Assembly (NCBI GenBank): GCA_003156795.1
Contig: PMHU01000316.1
Coordinates: forward strand, 4,570 to 24,100
DNA: 19,531 nucleotides
DNA from: Acidimicrobiaceae bacterium
GTDB lineage: Bacteria; Actinomycetota; Acidimicrobiia; Acidimicrobiales; Palsa-688
Direction: 5' to 3'
Every line of letters starts with the position of its first letter. Position 1 is the stretch's first letter. The translations under genes were made by a program, and so were the position numbers. Below are positions 1 to 6,871 of this stretch, one piece after another. The notes under the pieces were generated by a model that was not told the DNA's origin, did not search any database, and worked only from the letters and a program-made list of their open reading frames with translations.

Positions 1-647
1 CGCAGGAACACCACCCGGTCCGCCCACGATGCCAGTTGGGCGTCGTGGGTCACCACCACCCCGGCCACCCCTCGCTGGCAGGCCGACCGAATCAAGCGCA
101 TCACGGCCTCGCCATTGACGGAGTCCAATGCGCCAGACGGCTCGTCGGCGAGCAGCAAGTGGCGGTCACCGACAACCGCCCTCGCGATGGCCACCCGCTG
201 GCGTTCGCCGCCGGACAGCTCATCGGGAAAGCGCGAGCCGCGATCGCCGAGTCCGAGTTCTTCCAGCGCCGCCATACCGGCAGCGCGAGCAGTCCGGGCC
301 TTGACGCCGTCAAGCTCCAACGGCAGGGTGACGTTCTCGGCCGCGGTGAGCCCGGCCAGCAGGTTGAAATCCTGGAACACATAGCCGATCGACCGTCGCC
401 GCATCCGGGCCCGCTCATTGCGCGTCATCTCCGACAGGGCCGCCCCCCCAACAAGAACTTCACCACTCGTTGGCTGTTCGAGGCTCCCGGCGATGGTCAG
501 CAGCGTGCTCTTGCCCGATCCACTCGGTCCCATCACGGCTACCAACTCGCCTGCGTCGACCGACAGGTCCACTTCGCGCAACGCCTGCACCTCAGACGCG
601 GCCTGACCGTAACTTTTGGACACCCGGCGCAGCTCGAGATAGCTCAT
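1..647 (-). CDS. ABC transporter ATP-binding protein, LolD/MacB type (C-terminus off the left edge)
   Basis: Energises a membrane exporter at the cytoplasmic face. About 215 codons are visible. In order: Walker A GPSGSGKST (residues 40-48), Q-loop Q92 in YVFQDFN, signature ELSGGERQRVA (143-153), Walker B LLLADEP with D168 and E169, D-loop SGALD, and the switch histidine H201 in VVTHD. The long Walker A to signature spacing and the SGALD form are typical of the LolD/MacB/FtsE-like group that pairs with FtsX-type permeases. The ATG overlaps the stop of the upstream PadR gene (ATGA), so the two are translationally coupled and form one operon. The permease would lie beyond position 1 and is not visible. 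The substrate cannot be deduced; a drug, peptide or lipid exporter is the usual role for PadR-linked cassettes. Confidence 0.93.
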   Translation of the reverse strand, partial: MSYLELRRVSKSYGQAASEVQALREVDLSVDAGELVAVMGPSGSGKSTLLTIAGSLEQPTSGEVLVGGAALSEMTRNERARMRRRSIGYVFQDFNLLAGLTAAENVTLPLELDGVKARTARAAGMAALEELGLGDRGSRFPDELSGGERQRVAIARAVVGDRHLLLADEPSGALDSVNGEAVMRLIRSACQRGVAGVVVTHDAQLASWADRVVFL

Positions 648-1219
648 CGGCGTGCCTCCATTCGCAGCCTCAGCCTCGGCGTCGTGGGGGTGGTGGGAGG
701 ATCGACGGCGGCCCGCTTTAGTCGTCCCTCGGCTGCGTCCAGCCACCGGACCACCGAATCAAGTCGGAACAGTTCGGCATCGACGACGAGAGCGAACGCC
801 AGATCGAACTGCGCCTCGTCCTCCTTGAGGCGCGTCCATTGCTGCATCAGTTCCACCAGGTAGTGGCGGTGCACTTGGATCACTTCGTGCACGTCGACTC
901 CCGGCGCTTGTACTGCTATCAGCACCTTGACGACGAGCTCGTCGCGCGGCGGTGAGGTGAGGTCGGGCGGCGTTCGCAGCCACCGGGCCAGCTCGTCCGA
1001 GCCGTCCCTCGTGATTCGAAAGCCCTTTTGGGGACCGTCCTTGTCGCTGTCCTCGGATTCGACGAGTCCATCACGCTCTAGGCGTTGAAGGGTGGTGTAG
1101 ACCTGCCCGATGTTGAGAGGCCAGACATCGCCGGTTCTGGCCTCGAATTCCTGACGGAGCTGGAGACCGTATTTGGGCCCCTCGCTCAACAGGGCGAGCA
1201 GAGCGTGTCGCACGCTCAC
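644..1219 (-). CDS. PadR family transcriptional regulator
   Basis: Winged-helix repressor of the PadR family. With the GTG start at 1219 the protein begins MSVRHALLALL and continues SEGPKYGLQLRQEFE, the classical PadR N-terminal helix. The recognition region follows (NIGQVYTTLQRLERDGLVES), then a wing (KGFRITRDG) and a helical C-terminal dimerisation domain of about 100 residues. The frame is open upstream to a GTG at 1258. I prefer 1219 because a TATACT -10 box on this strand (1252-1247) places transcription initiation near 1240, inside the longer version. It overlaps the ABC ATPase start by 4 bp. It probably represses its own operon through the palindrome at 1241-1251 and is released by a ligand exported by the ABC system (inference from family practice). 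Confidence 0.92.
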   Translation of the reverse strand: MSVRHALLALLSEGPKYGLQLRQEFEARTGDVWPLNIGQVYTTLQRLERDGLVESEDSDKDGPQKGFRITRDGSDELARWLRTPPDLTSPPRDELVVKVLIAVQAPGVDVHEVIQVHRHYLVELMQQWTRLKEDEAQFDLAFALVVDAELFRLDSVVRWLDAAEGRLKRAAVDPPTTPTTPRLRLRMEARR

Positions 1220-1240
1220 TGTGCGCTCAATCTCGGCATC

Positions 1241-1254
1241 ATACTCAGTATAGT
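1241..1254. promoter_or_regulatory. Divergent PadR / DJ-1 promoter with palindromic operator
   Basis: An 11-bp perfect palindrome, ATACT-C-AGTAT (1241-1251), abuts two back-to-back -10 hexamers: TATACT on the minus strand (1252-1247) for padR and TATAGT on the plus strand (1249-1254) for the DJ-1 gene. They share four bases, so one bound PadR dimer could block both promoters. No convincing -35 is seen for either; TTGCGA on the minus strand is 20 nt away. This A/T-rich island is unusual in GC-rich surroundings. Confidence 0.6.
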
Positions 1255-1284
1255 ACACATAGGTGACACGGCTCGCAAGGCCGC

Positions 1285-1935
1285 ATGGACTGCAGGAAAA
1301 TGGCTGCGAACCCTGCTGACGATCGCTTGACTGGCCCGGTGAGCGATATCAAGAACATCGGAATTCTGCTGTTCCCCGACGCCGAGGAGCTCGACGCCAT
1401 CGGCCCGTGGGAAGTGCTTGCCTTCTGGACTCGCAGCTACCCGGATGACGGTTACGCCGTTACCTGCCTTTCCGAGTCGGGTGGTCTGGTGAGATGCGCC
1501 AAGGGTCTCGTCGTGCAAGCGCACCACTCCTATGCCGACGCCCCGCCGCTGGAAGTGCTTTTGTATCCGGGCGGTCAGGGCACCCGTCCTCAGCTGCGCG
1601 ACGAGGCGCAGCTGGACTGGGTCCGCCGGCAGCGTAAAGAGGTGGGGCTGATGACGAGCGTCTGCACCGGTTCGCTGGTCTACGCAGCCGCGGGTCTGCT
1701 TGCTCATCGACCAGCCACCACTCACTGGGCGGCCGTCGAGCTCCTGGCCGACCTCGACCCGACCATAGATGTGCGCGCTGACGAGCGATTCGTCGACGAT
1801 GGAAACATCGTGACCGCAGCCGGAGTATCGGCCGGGATCGACATGGCCCTACATCTCGTGGGCCGTCTGGCCGGCGTCGAGAGGGCCAGGCAGGTACGTC
1901 GCGGCATCCAGTACGACCCAGCTCCTCCCGTGTAG
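1285..1935 (+). CDS. DJ-1/PfpI family protein (isonitrile hydratase InhA-like)
   Basis: Class I glutamine-amidotransferase-like fold. Visible landmarks (numbered from 1285): first strand NIGILLFPDAEELDAIGPWE with D37, YPGGQG (94-99), nucleophile elbow TSVCTGSLVYAAAGLL with C127-T128, ATTHW (H147), and the C-terminal TAAGVSAGIDMALHLV. The D/C/T arrangement and the GVSxGIDMAL motif match InhA-like and AraC-associated DJ-1 proteins, but no AraC DNA-binding domain follows. The real start is uncertain: ATG 1285, ATG 1300 and GTG 1339 are in frame, and the conserved domain begins only at about residue 21. It diverges from padR over a shared operator, so the two are probably co-regulated. The substrate is unknown; isonitrile hydratase is one possibility and a glyoxalase or chaperone role another. 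Confidence 0.85.
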   Translation: MDCRKMAANPADDRLTGPVSDIKNIGILLFPDAEELDAIGPWEVLAFWTRSYPDDGYAVTCLSESGGLVRCAKGLVVQAHHSYADAPPLEVLLYPGGQGTRPQLRDEAQLDWVRRQRKEVGLMTSVCTGSLVYAAAGLLAHRPATTHWAAVELLADLDPTIDVRADERFVDDGNIVTAAGVSAGIDMALHLVGRLAGVERARQVRRGIQYDPAPPV

Positions 1936-1986
1936 ATGCCACCGATGACAGTTGACCCGAGGTTGGGTTGTGGTTGGACCGCCGAT

Positions 1987-2016
1987 GGGATGGCGGGCCG
2001 ATGATGGCGCCATCCC
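1987..2016 (+). repeat. 9-bp inverted repeat (hairpin) between the DJ-1 gene and the small ORF
   Basis: GGGATGGCG (1987-1995) and CGCCATCCC (2008-2016) form a perfect 9-bp stem with a 12-nt loop. No T-tract follows, so a canonical intrinsic terminator is not supported. It lies 51 bp after the DJ-1 stop and 21 bp before the next start, so it may be a T-less terminator or a leader structure for the small protein gene. Confidence 0.45.
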
Positions 2017-2037
2017 CACCGTGAAAGGGCGATCGTC

Positions 2038-2376
2038 ATGAGCACCGGCAACCCCACCCGCCCCCGCAGCCTGGACGCTCGGTCCACCCCCGTTGGCCAG
2101 GCTGGTGCCAGCACCTCCACCTCAGGCACCCGCTGCAGCGTCGGCCCGAACGTCGCCGACCGGGTCGCTCTGACTTCGGCCGAGAAGACCGCGGCCATAA
2201 CCAAGGTCCGGTGCTTGGAGCACGACCTCTTCGAGGGAGGTCGAGTCAGCCGTCGGATCGGTCGCCACAGGGCGGAAGCGATGATCGTCGAGCTGAACCA
2301 TCTGCGCGATGTTCTCGGTTGGCTCGAGATCGACGTCGAGGGCTGCTGGCGTTGGCCGCACACCCAGGCCCAATAA
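2038..2376 (+). CDS. Small uncharacterised protein (112 aa)
   Basis: I do not recognise this protein. The reading frame is supported by a purine-rich ribosome site (GAAAGGG, about 8 nt before the ATG) and by consistent G/C at third codon positions. Residues 1-45 are rich in Ser, Thr, Pro and Gly and look disordered. Residues 46-100 are charged and probably helical (SAEKTAAITKVRCLEHDLFE, then GGRVSRRIGRHRAEAMIVEL), ending in WLEIDVEGCWRWP. There is no signal peptide or membrane segment. C33, C59 and C102 are scattered and do not form an obvious metal site. It stands alone between the DJ-1 gene and a TetR gene. The helical part with an Arg-rich turn could contact nucleic acid or a partner protein, but that is a guess. 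Confidence 0.6.
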   Translation: MSTGNPTRPRSLDARSTPVGQAGASTSTSGTRCSVGPNVADRVALTSAEKTAAITKVRCLEHDLFEGGRVSRRIGRHRAEAMIVELNHLRDVLGWLEIDVEGCWRWPHTQAQ

Positions 2377-2506
2377 GCGCACTTTGGCGAGAGGCGCTCG
2401 AGTTGGGTCGCGCCAGGTGGCTGCGGCCCAGCCGGCTCGGGGGCGGAGCGTGGCCGGCGACCCTGAGTGTTCAGCCGTGAAGCTGGATTACGTCAGCCGG
2501 GTCCCT

Positions 2507-2538
2507 TGCGTTAGAGTAACGAACATTACCGTAAAGAT
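2507..2538 (+). promoter_or_regulatory. Promoter and twin palindromic operators of the TetR gene
   Basis: CGTTA-GAG-TAACG (2509-2521) and TTAC-C-GTAA (2526-2534) are two perfect short palindromes only 4 bp apart. A further TAACG follows at 2538-2542. They overlap a possible promoter: TTGCGT (2507-2512), a 19-nt spacer and TAAAGA (2532-2537). The TetR ATG at 2547 has no Shine-Dalgarno sequence, so the mRNA may be leaderless or nearly so. The arrangement is what TetR autorepression would require. Confidence 0.55.
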
Positions 2539-2546
2539 AACGTCGG

Positions 2547-3116
2547 ATGTCTATGACCGGCACCGCTAGAGGGCGACCCCTCGACGCGACGCGAGACGCG
2601 GCCATCCTTGACGCGACCGCCAATCTGCTCAGCGAGGTCGGCTGGGATCGACTCACCATGCGCGCCGTCGCCGAACGAGCCGGCGTGAGCCTGGCCACCA
2701 TCTACCGCCGCTGGGACACCAAGACCGAACTGGCCCTGGCCGCGTTGGACTCTGTGTTGGCCACCCTGGTCGACGAGTCGCTGGTATCCATCAGCGAGCT
2801 TCTCGCTCGGCGGTCAGATCTGATCCCCAGCGTGCTGGCCCTGCAACGGGCCGAGCCCGGGCTGCGTGATGTCATCCGTGGACGCTTCATCGATCCCGTG
2901 ATGACCCCCCTCGAGGCCCAGGTTCGGGCGCGAGCCCGGAAGCCCCTCGACGACGACCTGGTGTCGCTCATCGCCCTCGTCGGCCCAGCGTTGCTGATGG
3001 CCCGCGCCGTATTCTTCAACAAGGCCCCCGATCTCGACACGGTCAAGCAGATCGAAAGACTCGTCGACGGACTCGTCGATGCCGCCACCGCGGCCGTCAC
3101 TGACTGCCGCCACTGA
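2547..3116 (+). CDS. TetR/AcrR family transcriptional regulator
   Basis: A 189-residue one-component repressor. The N-terminal DNA-binding domain is clear: AAILDATANLLSEVGWDRLT (about residues 18-37) then MRAVAERAGVSLATIYRRWD with the usual helix-turn-helix and the Tyr-Arg-Arg-Trp ending, followed by KTELALAALDS. The C-terminal ligand-binding half (about 70-185) is helical and has a hydrophobic segment (LIALVGPALLMARAVFF) that could line a pocket. Start ATG 2547 (MSMTG); a second ATG lies two codons on. Palindromes in its promoter suggest autorepression. The next gene downstream is a secreted sedolisin with its own promoter and palindromic leader, a possible second target. The inducer is unknown. 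Confidence 0.92.
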   Translation: MSMTGTARGRPLDATRDAAILDATANLLSEVGWDRLTMRAVAERAGVSLATIYRRWDTKTELALAALDSVLATLVDESLVSISELLARRSDLIPSVLALQRAEPGLRDVIRGRFIDPVMTPLEAQVRARARKPLDDDLVSLIALVGPALLMARAVFFNKAPDLDTVKQIERLVDGLVDAATAAVTDCRH

Positions 3117-3149
3117 CTGCGGTCACTGACTGCCGTCGCTGAGTGGCGG
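3098..3149 (+). repeat. 13-bp tandem repeat across the TetR stop, with hairpin
   Basis: Three direct copies beginning CACTGACTGC start at 3098, 3111 and 3124 (exact period 13; the last three bases vary as CGC, GGT, CGT). A degenerate fourth unit, CGCTGAGTGGCGG, ends at 3149. The TetR stop codon (3114-3116) lies inside copy 2. CCGCCACT (3107-3114) also pairs with AGTGGCGG (3142-3149), an 8-bp stem that may act as a T-less terminator. Confidence 0.7.
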
Positions 3150-3210
3150 TCCCGAGGTGGGATGCCCCGATCCCGCGGGCGCCCACCTCCCGCCGTCCTA
3201 TCGGGTGATT

Positions 3211-3241
3211 TTGGCCCGGCCACCGTCGGCGTGGCTACATT
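3211..3241 (+). promoter_or_regulatory. Candidate promoter for the first sedolisin
   Basis: TTGGCC (3211-3216) and TACATT (3236-3241), spaced 19 nt, fit a housekeeping-type promoter with a good -10 and a weak -35. Initiation would fall near 3248, at the start of the hairpin/palindrome leader and about 70 nt before the ATG at 3316. Confidence 0.4.
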
Positions 3242-3246
3242 GGGGG

Positions 3247-3279
3247 GCGGGTGCCCCTAACCCGCGCCTCGATCGAGGC
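3247..3279 (+). promoter_or_regulatory. Structured leader of the first sedolisin: hairpin plus 14-bp perfect palindrome
   Basis: GCGGGT (3247-3252) pairs with ACCCGC (3260-3265) around a 7-nt loop, GCCCCTA. Directly adjoining is GCCTCGATCGAGGC (3266-3279), a perfect 14-bp palindrome with no spacer. The latter looks more like a protein-binding operator than an RNA hairpin. Both lie between the candidate promoter and the ribosome site. Confidence 0.55.
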
Positions 3280-3315
3280 TGGGGCGGCGCCAATGTTTCA
3301 GGAAGGGGCTGGCGA

Positions 3316-5337
3316 ATGTCACGAGTGATCACCCGACGCCGCACAACCATGGCGGCGGTCGCCGCCGGAGCCCTCGTCGTCGGAGGGTTGGCGATGGACC
3401 CATCCGCCCACGCGGCGCCGCAGAGGTCGTCGATCGCCGGTAGCCAGCCGAGCTGGGCCGCCACACCGGCCGCTGCTGCGGCGCCGGCAGTCAAGACTGG
3501 GGCGGTCGACGCTCGGATCTACCTGGCCGGGCGGGATTCGGCCGGTCTCACGGCGTACGCCACGGCGGCGTCCTCTCCCGGCAACGCCCTGTACCGGCAC
3601 TACCTGACGCCGGCCCAGGTGCAGGCTCGCTATGGCCCAACCAGCGCCCAGATCAGCGCCATCGAATCCTGGGTCCGGTCGACCGGCCTGAAGGTCACGG
3701 GTGTCAACGCTCGCGAGGCCGGCTACGTCTCGGTGACCGGTTCTGTGGCCGCGGCCAGCCGCGCCTTCGACGTGGCCTTCGGTAGCTTCAAGGGCCCGGA
3801 CGGCCACATGTACCGGGCCCCCGAGAGCGCCGCCAGCGCGCCGAGTTCGGTCGCTGATGCGATCCTGACGATCAGCGGTCTCGACACCGCGCCCCACATG
3901 GCGAAGCCGGCGAATGCCCTCCCGCCACCCGGGCCCAACTACTGGATCGCCAAGCCGTGCTCGGCCTACTACGGCCAGAAGGTCGCGACCAGCGAGCCGA
4001 GCGCTTACGGCAAGAGCCAGCCCTGGACAGTGTGCGGGTACACGCAAACGCAGATTCGCGCCGCCTACGGCGTGACCGCGTCCGGGATGACCGGCAAGGG
4101 CCAGACCGTGGCGATCGTCGATGCTTACGCCTCACCGACCATGCCGGGCGACGCCAACAAGTTCGCCCAGCTGACCGGCGACGCGCCGTTCCGGCCCGGA
4201 CAATACAAGCAGTACCTGCCCAGCTCGTTTTCCCAGACCGGACCGGCCAAGTGCGGCGCGGCGGGCTGGTATGGGGAGGAGACCCTCGACATCGAGTCCG
4301 TGCACGGTCAAGCCCCCGACGCCAACGTCCGGTTCGTGGCGGCGGCATCCTGTCAGGACGAGGATTTGGCGGACGCCCTGGCCCTCATCGTCAACGACCA
4401 CCTGGCCACCATCGTCAGCGACTCCTGGGGTGAGCCGGCCGACCAGGACGACCTGACCCAAGTCAACGACCTGATCTTCCGTGCGGGTGCGGCCGAAGGC
4501 ATCGGCTTCTTCTTCTCCTCAGGCGACAACGGCTACGAGTCCCCGAACGAGGACCCCAGCTCGGACATGATCCAGACCGACCTTCCGGCGTCCAGCCCCT
4601 GGGTTACGTCGGTCGGAGGCACCAGCTTGGCCATCGGGGCGACCAACAACTACGAGTTCGAGACTTCGTGGGGCACCCTCCTCGATCCGCTCGCCAAGGA
4701 CGGTCAATCCTGGAAGCTCACCCCGCCCGGTTTGTACCCGAAGTGGTACGACGGATCGAGCGGTGGCGGCACGAGCACGATCTACCCGCAGCCGTACTAC
4801 CAGCGCAAGGTGGTGCCCGCGTCGCTGTCGCACGCTCTTCCTAACGGGACGGTGAGCGCCACCCCTATGCGCGTCGAACCGGACGTCTCCGCCCTGGCTG
4901 ATCCCAGCACGGGAATGCTCGTCGGCGAGACCACGCTGCAACCAGACGGGGTCACGTTCGCCTTCTCGCTCAGCCGGATCGGAGGCACGTCGGTCGCCTG
5001 CCCGACGTTCGCGGGGATCGAGGCCGACGCCCAGCAGGCCGCCGGCTACCCGCTTGGCTTCGCCAACCCGGCGATCTACCTCCGGTACGGAACGCCCGCC
5101 TTCCGGGACGTGACCGATCATCCGTTCGGACCCGGCTATCTCGGCGAAGTTCGTAACAACTACACCAATGCCGCGACCAAGCAGGGACCCCTCGTCACCT
5201 ATCTTCGGACCCTCGGAATCGACGGTGAAGGCGCGGAGGCGCTCCCGGCCGTTCAGGGCTACGACGACGCCACCGGCGTCGGGTCTCCCTTCGAGTACGT
5301 CCAGTCCTTCGAGAACCTATTGAACCGCTCTACCTAG
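3316..5337 (+). CDS. Secreted sedolisin-family (S53) serine-carboxyl peptidase with prodomain
   Basis: A 673-residue exported endopeptidase of the kumamolisin/sedolisin family, usually most active at acid pH. The start at 3316 is set by AGGAAGGGG 7 nt upstream; the frame stays open back to 3157 without a comparable site. Residues 1-34 form a signal peptide (RRR n-region, hydrophobic core, AHAAP). Residues about 60-190 are the Pro-kumamolisin activation domain (YRHYLTPAQVQARYG). A Cys pair (C215, C240) precedes the catalytic domain. Catalytic residues: E321 and D325 in GEETLDIE, oxyanion Asp D404 in SSGDNG, and nucleophile S559 in GGTSVACP. The C-terminal FRDVTD and GYDDATGVGSP segments match the usual calcium site. 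All key residues are present, so an active self-processing enzyme is expected. A second sedolisin follows 107 bp downstream. Confidence 0.95.
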   Translation: MSRVITRRRTTMAAVAAGALVVGGLAMDPSAHAAPQRSSIAGSQPSWAATPAAAAAPAVKTGAVDARIYLAGRDSAGLTAYATAASSPGNALYRHYLTPAQVQARYGPTSAQISAIESWVRSTGLKVTGVNAREAGYVSVTGSVAAASRAFDVAFGSFKGPDGHMYRAPESAASAPSSVADAILTISGLDTAPHMAKPANALPPPGPNYWIAKPCSAYYGQKVATSEPSAYGKSQPWTVCGYTQTQIRAAYGVTASGMTGKGQTVAIVDAYASPTMPGDANKFAQLTGDAPFRPGQYKQYLPSSFSQTGPAKCGAAGWYGEETLDIESVHGQAPDANVRFVAAASCQDEDLADALALIVNDHLATIVSDSWGEPADQDDLTQVNDLIFRAGAAEGIGFFFSSGDNGYESPNEDPSSDMIQTDLPASSPWVTSVGGTSLAIGATNNYEFETSWGTLLDPLAKDGQSWKLTPPGLYPKWYDGSSGGGTSTIYPQPYYQRKVVPASLSHALPNGTVSATPMRVEPDVSALADPSTGMLVGETTLQPDGVTFAFSLSRIGGTSVACPTFAGIEADAQQAAGYPLGFANPAIYLRYGTPAFRDVTDHPFGPGYLGEVRNNYTNAATKQGPLVTYLRTLGIDGEGAEALPAVQGYDDATGVGSPFEYVQSFENLLNRST

Positions 5338-5407
5338 TGCTCGCCGCCAAACGACGAATGGTCATGGACACGTGAGAGAAGTTGTGGACGACCAGAGTTG
5401 TTTCGTG

Positions 5408-5425
5408 GCGGGACTTAGGGCCCGC
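5408..5425 (+). promoter_or_regulatory. Leader hairpin of the second sedolisin
   Basis: GCGGG (5408-5412) pairs with CCCGC (5421-5425) around ACTTAGGG. It ends 5 nt before the strong ribosome site GGAGGAGG (5431-5438). Read on the other strand, the loop contains CCCTAA, the same core as the loop of the hairpin at 3247-3265 before the first sedolisin. Could modulate translation or bind a regulator; functional evidence is lacking. Confidence 0.4.
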
Positions 5426-5444
5426 TGACAGGAGGAGGCTCCAA

Positions 5445-6821
5445 ATGCGTCGTCGAGGTCTATGGTTCGCGGTGGGATCCCTGCTGCTCACAACGCTGCC
5501 GGCGGCTGCTTCCACGCCCGGGGCCGTCATCCCGGCGGGCGAGGTGCTGCTGCACCCGTCGATCCACTACGCCGGGCGGGCGACGTCGAGTCCGCCCACG
5601 ACCGCGTTTTGTGAAGCCAACTATCACATTGCGTGCTACGAGCCCGGCCAGATCCGAACGGCTTACAACCTGGCCCCGCTCGCGGCCAAGGGCATCGACG
5701 GGCGCGGCCAGACGATCATCATCGTGGACTCGTTTGGCTCGCCAACCATCGAGCACGACCTGGACGTCTTCGACAAGACCTTCCACCTCCCGAACCCGCC
5801 TTCGTTCGCCGTGATCCAACCGGCTGGAGTCGTCCCCCCCAGACTTCACGGGGGCTGGGCGGGCGAAACCACCCTCGACGTCGAGTACTCCCACGCCATG
5901 GCGCCCGGCGCCAACATCCTCCTCGTGGAGACGCCGACGTCCGAAAAAGAGGGCACGACCGGCTTCCCCCAGATCGTGACCGCGGAGAAGTACGTAATCG
6001 ACCACCATCTCGGCGGCGTGATCAGCCAGAGCTTCTCGGCCACAGAACAGACCTTTCCCACCGCTCAGTCCCTTCTGGCCCTGCGCGGTGCCTACATTGA
6101 TGCGGCCAAGAAGGGCGTGACCGTCCTCGCCGCCTCGGGTGACAGTGGGGCCGCAGACGTCGGCGACGACGGATCTACTTACTACCTCCATCCCGTCACG
6201 TCCTGGCCCGACAGCGACCCGCTGGTAACCGGTGTGGGTGGTACCCAGTTGCAACTCGACGCGGCGGGGAACCACATCGCGCCCGACGCGGTTTGGAACG
6301 ACACCTACAACGTCAAGACCAACAAGTACATATTCGGCAACGCGGGCCCGAATCCGCTGGCGGGCGGCGGCGGCAAGTCGATCATCTTCAGCCGGCCGGC
6401 ATTCCAAGACGGAGTGGCGTCCGTGGTGGGTGTCCAACGCGGCGTGCCGGACATCTCCATGAGCGCCGCGTGCAACGGGGCCGTGGACGTCTATCAGAGC
6501 TTCGGCGGCCAGACGGGCTGGTTCCCTACTTGTGGGACCAGTGAGGCCACGCCTCTCTTCGCCGGGATCGTCGCCCTGGCCGATCAGGTAGCCGGGCACC
6601 CGCTCGGAGTGATCAATCCCGCCCTGTATCGACTGAGCGGTGCCGCGGCGCCGGGGATCGTCGACATCACGTCCGGCAACAACACGGTGTCGTTCACCCA
6701 AGGGGGCGTTCTTCACACCGTCAAGGGGTTCTCGGCGACTCCGGGCTACGACCTGGCGTCGGGTGTCGGCACCGTCGACGCCGCCCTGTTCGTGCCCGAA
6801 CTGGCGGCCGCCAGCGGCTGA
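5445..6821 (+). CDS. Secreted S53 (sedolisin-family) peptidase lacking the activation prodomain
   Basis: A 458-residue second sedolisin. The ATG at 5445 follows GGAGGAGG by 6 nt and begins MRRRGLWFAVGSLLL, a signal peptide with a likely cut after PAAAS or nearby. The frame extends upstream to 5382 without a good ribosome site. Only about 45 residues separate the signal peptide from the catalytic domain, so the roughly 130-residue prodomain of the neighbour is absent, while the N-terminal Cys pair (C56, C64) before PGQIRTAYNL is kept. Catalytic residues are complete: E141 and D145 in GETTLDVE, D233 in ASGDSG, and S366 in CGTSEATP. The end GYDLASGVGTVD resembles the calcium site. The enzyme should be competent if it can fold; the prodomain normally assists folding and inhibits. 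It probably arose by an old duplication and loss, since similarity to the first copy lies mostly in motifs. Confidence 0.93.
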   Translation: MRRRGLWFAVGSLLLTTLPAAASTPGAVIPAGEVLLHPSIHYAGRATSSPPTTAFCEANYHIACYEPGQIRTAYNLAPLAAKGIDGRGQTIIIVDSFGSPTIEHDLDVFDKTFHLPNPPSFAVIQPAGVVPPRLHGGWAGETTLDVEYSHAMAPGANILLVETPTSEKEGTTGFPQIVTAEKYVIDHHLGGVISQSFSATEQTFPTAQSLLALRGAYIDAAKKGVTVLAASGDSGAADVGDDGSTYYLHPVTSWPDSDPLVTGVGGTQLQLDAAGNHIAPDAVWNDTYNVKTNKYIFGNAGPNPLAGGGGKSIIFSRPAFQDGVASVVGVQRGVPDISMSAACNGAVDVYQSFGGQTGWFPTCGTSEATPLFAGIVALADQVAGHPLGVINPALYRLSGAAAPGIVDITSGNNTVSFTQGGVLHTVKGFSATPGYDLASGVGTVDAALFVPELAAASG

Positions 6822-6871
6822 CCGAGCGAGTGGGCCTTGACCGTCGCGCCCGCCGGGCCGAAACTTGGGCC

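Noticed and set aside
36..863. Long plus-strand open frame (275 codons)
   Set aside because: It is antisense to the ABC ATPase and PadR genes, both of which carry full family motifs; its translation is low-complexity Arg/His/Ser.
5460..6716. 418-codon minus-strand open frame
   Set aside because: It is the antisense shadow of the second sedolisin, which has signal peptide, ribosome site and all catalytic residues.
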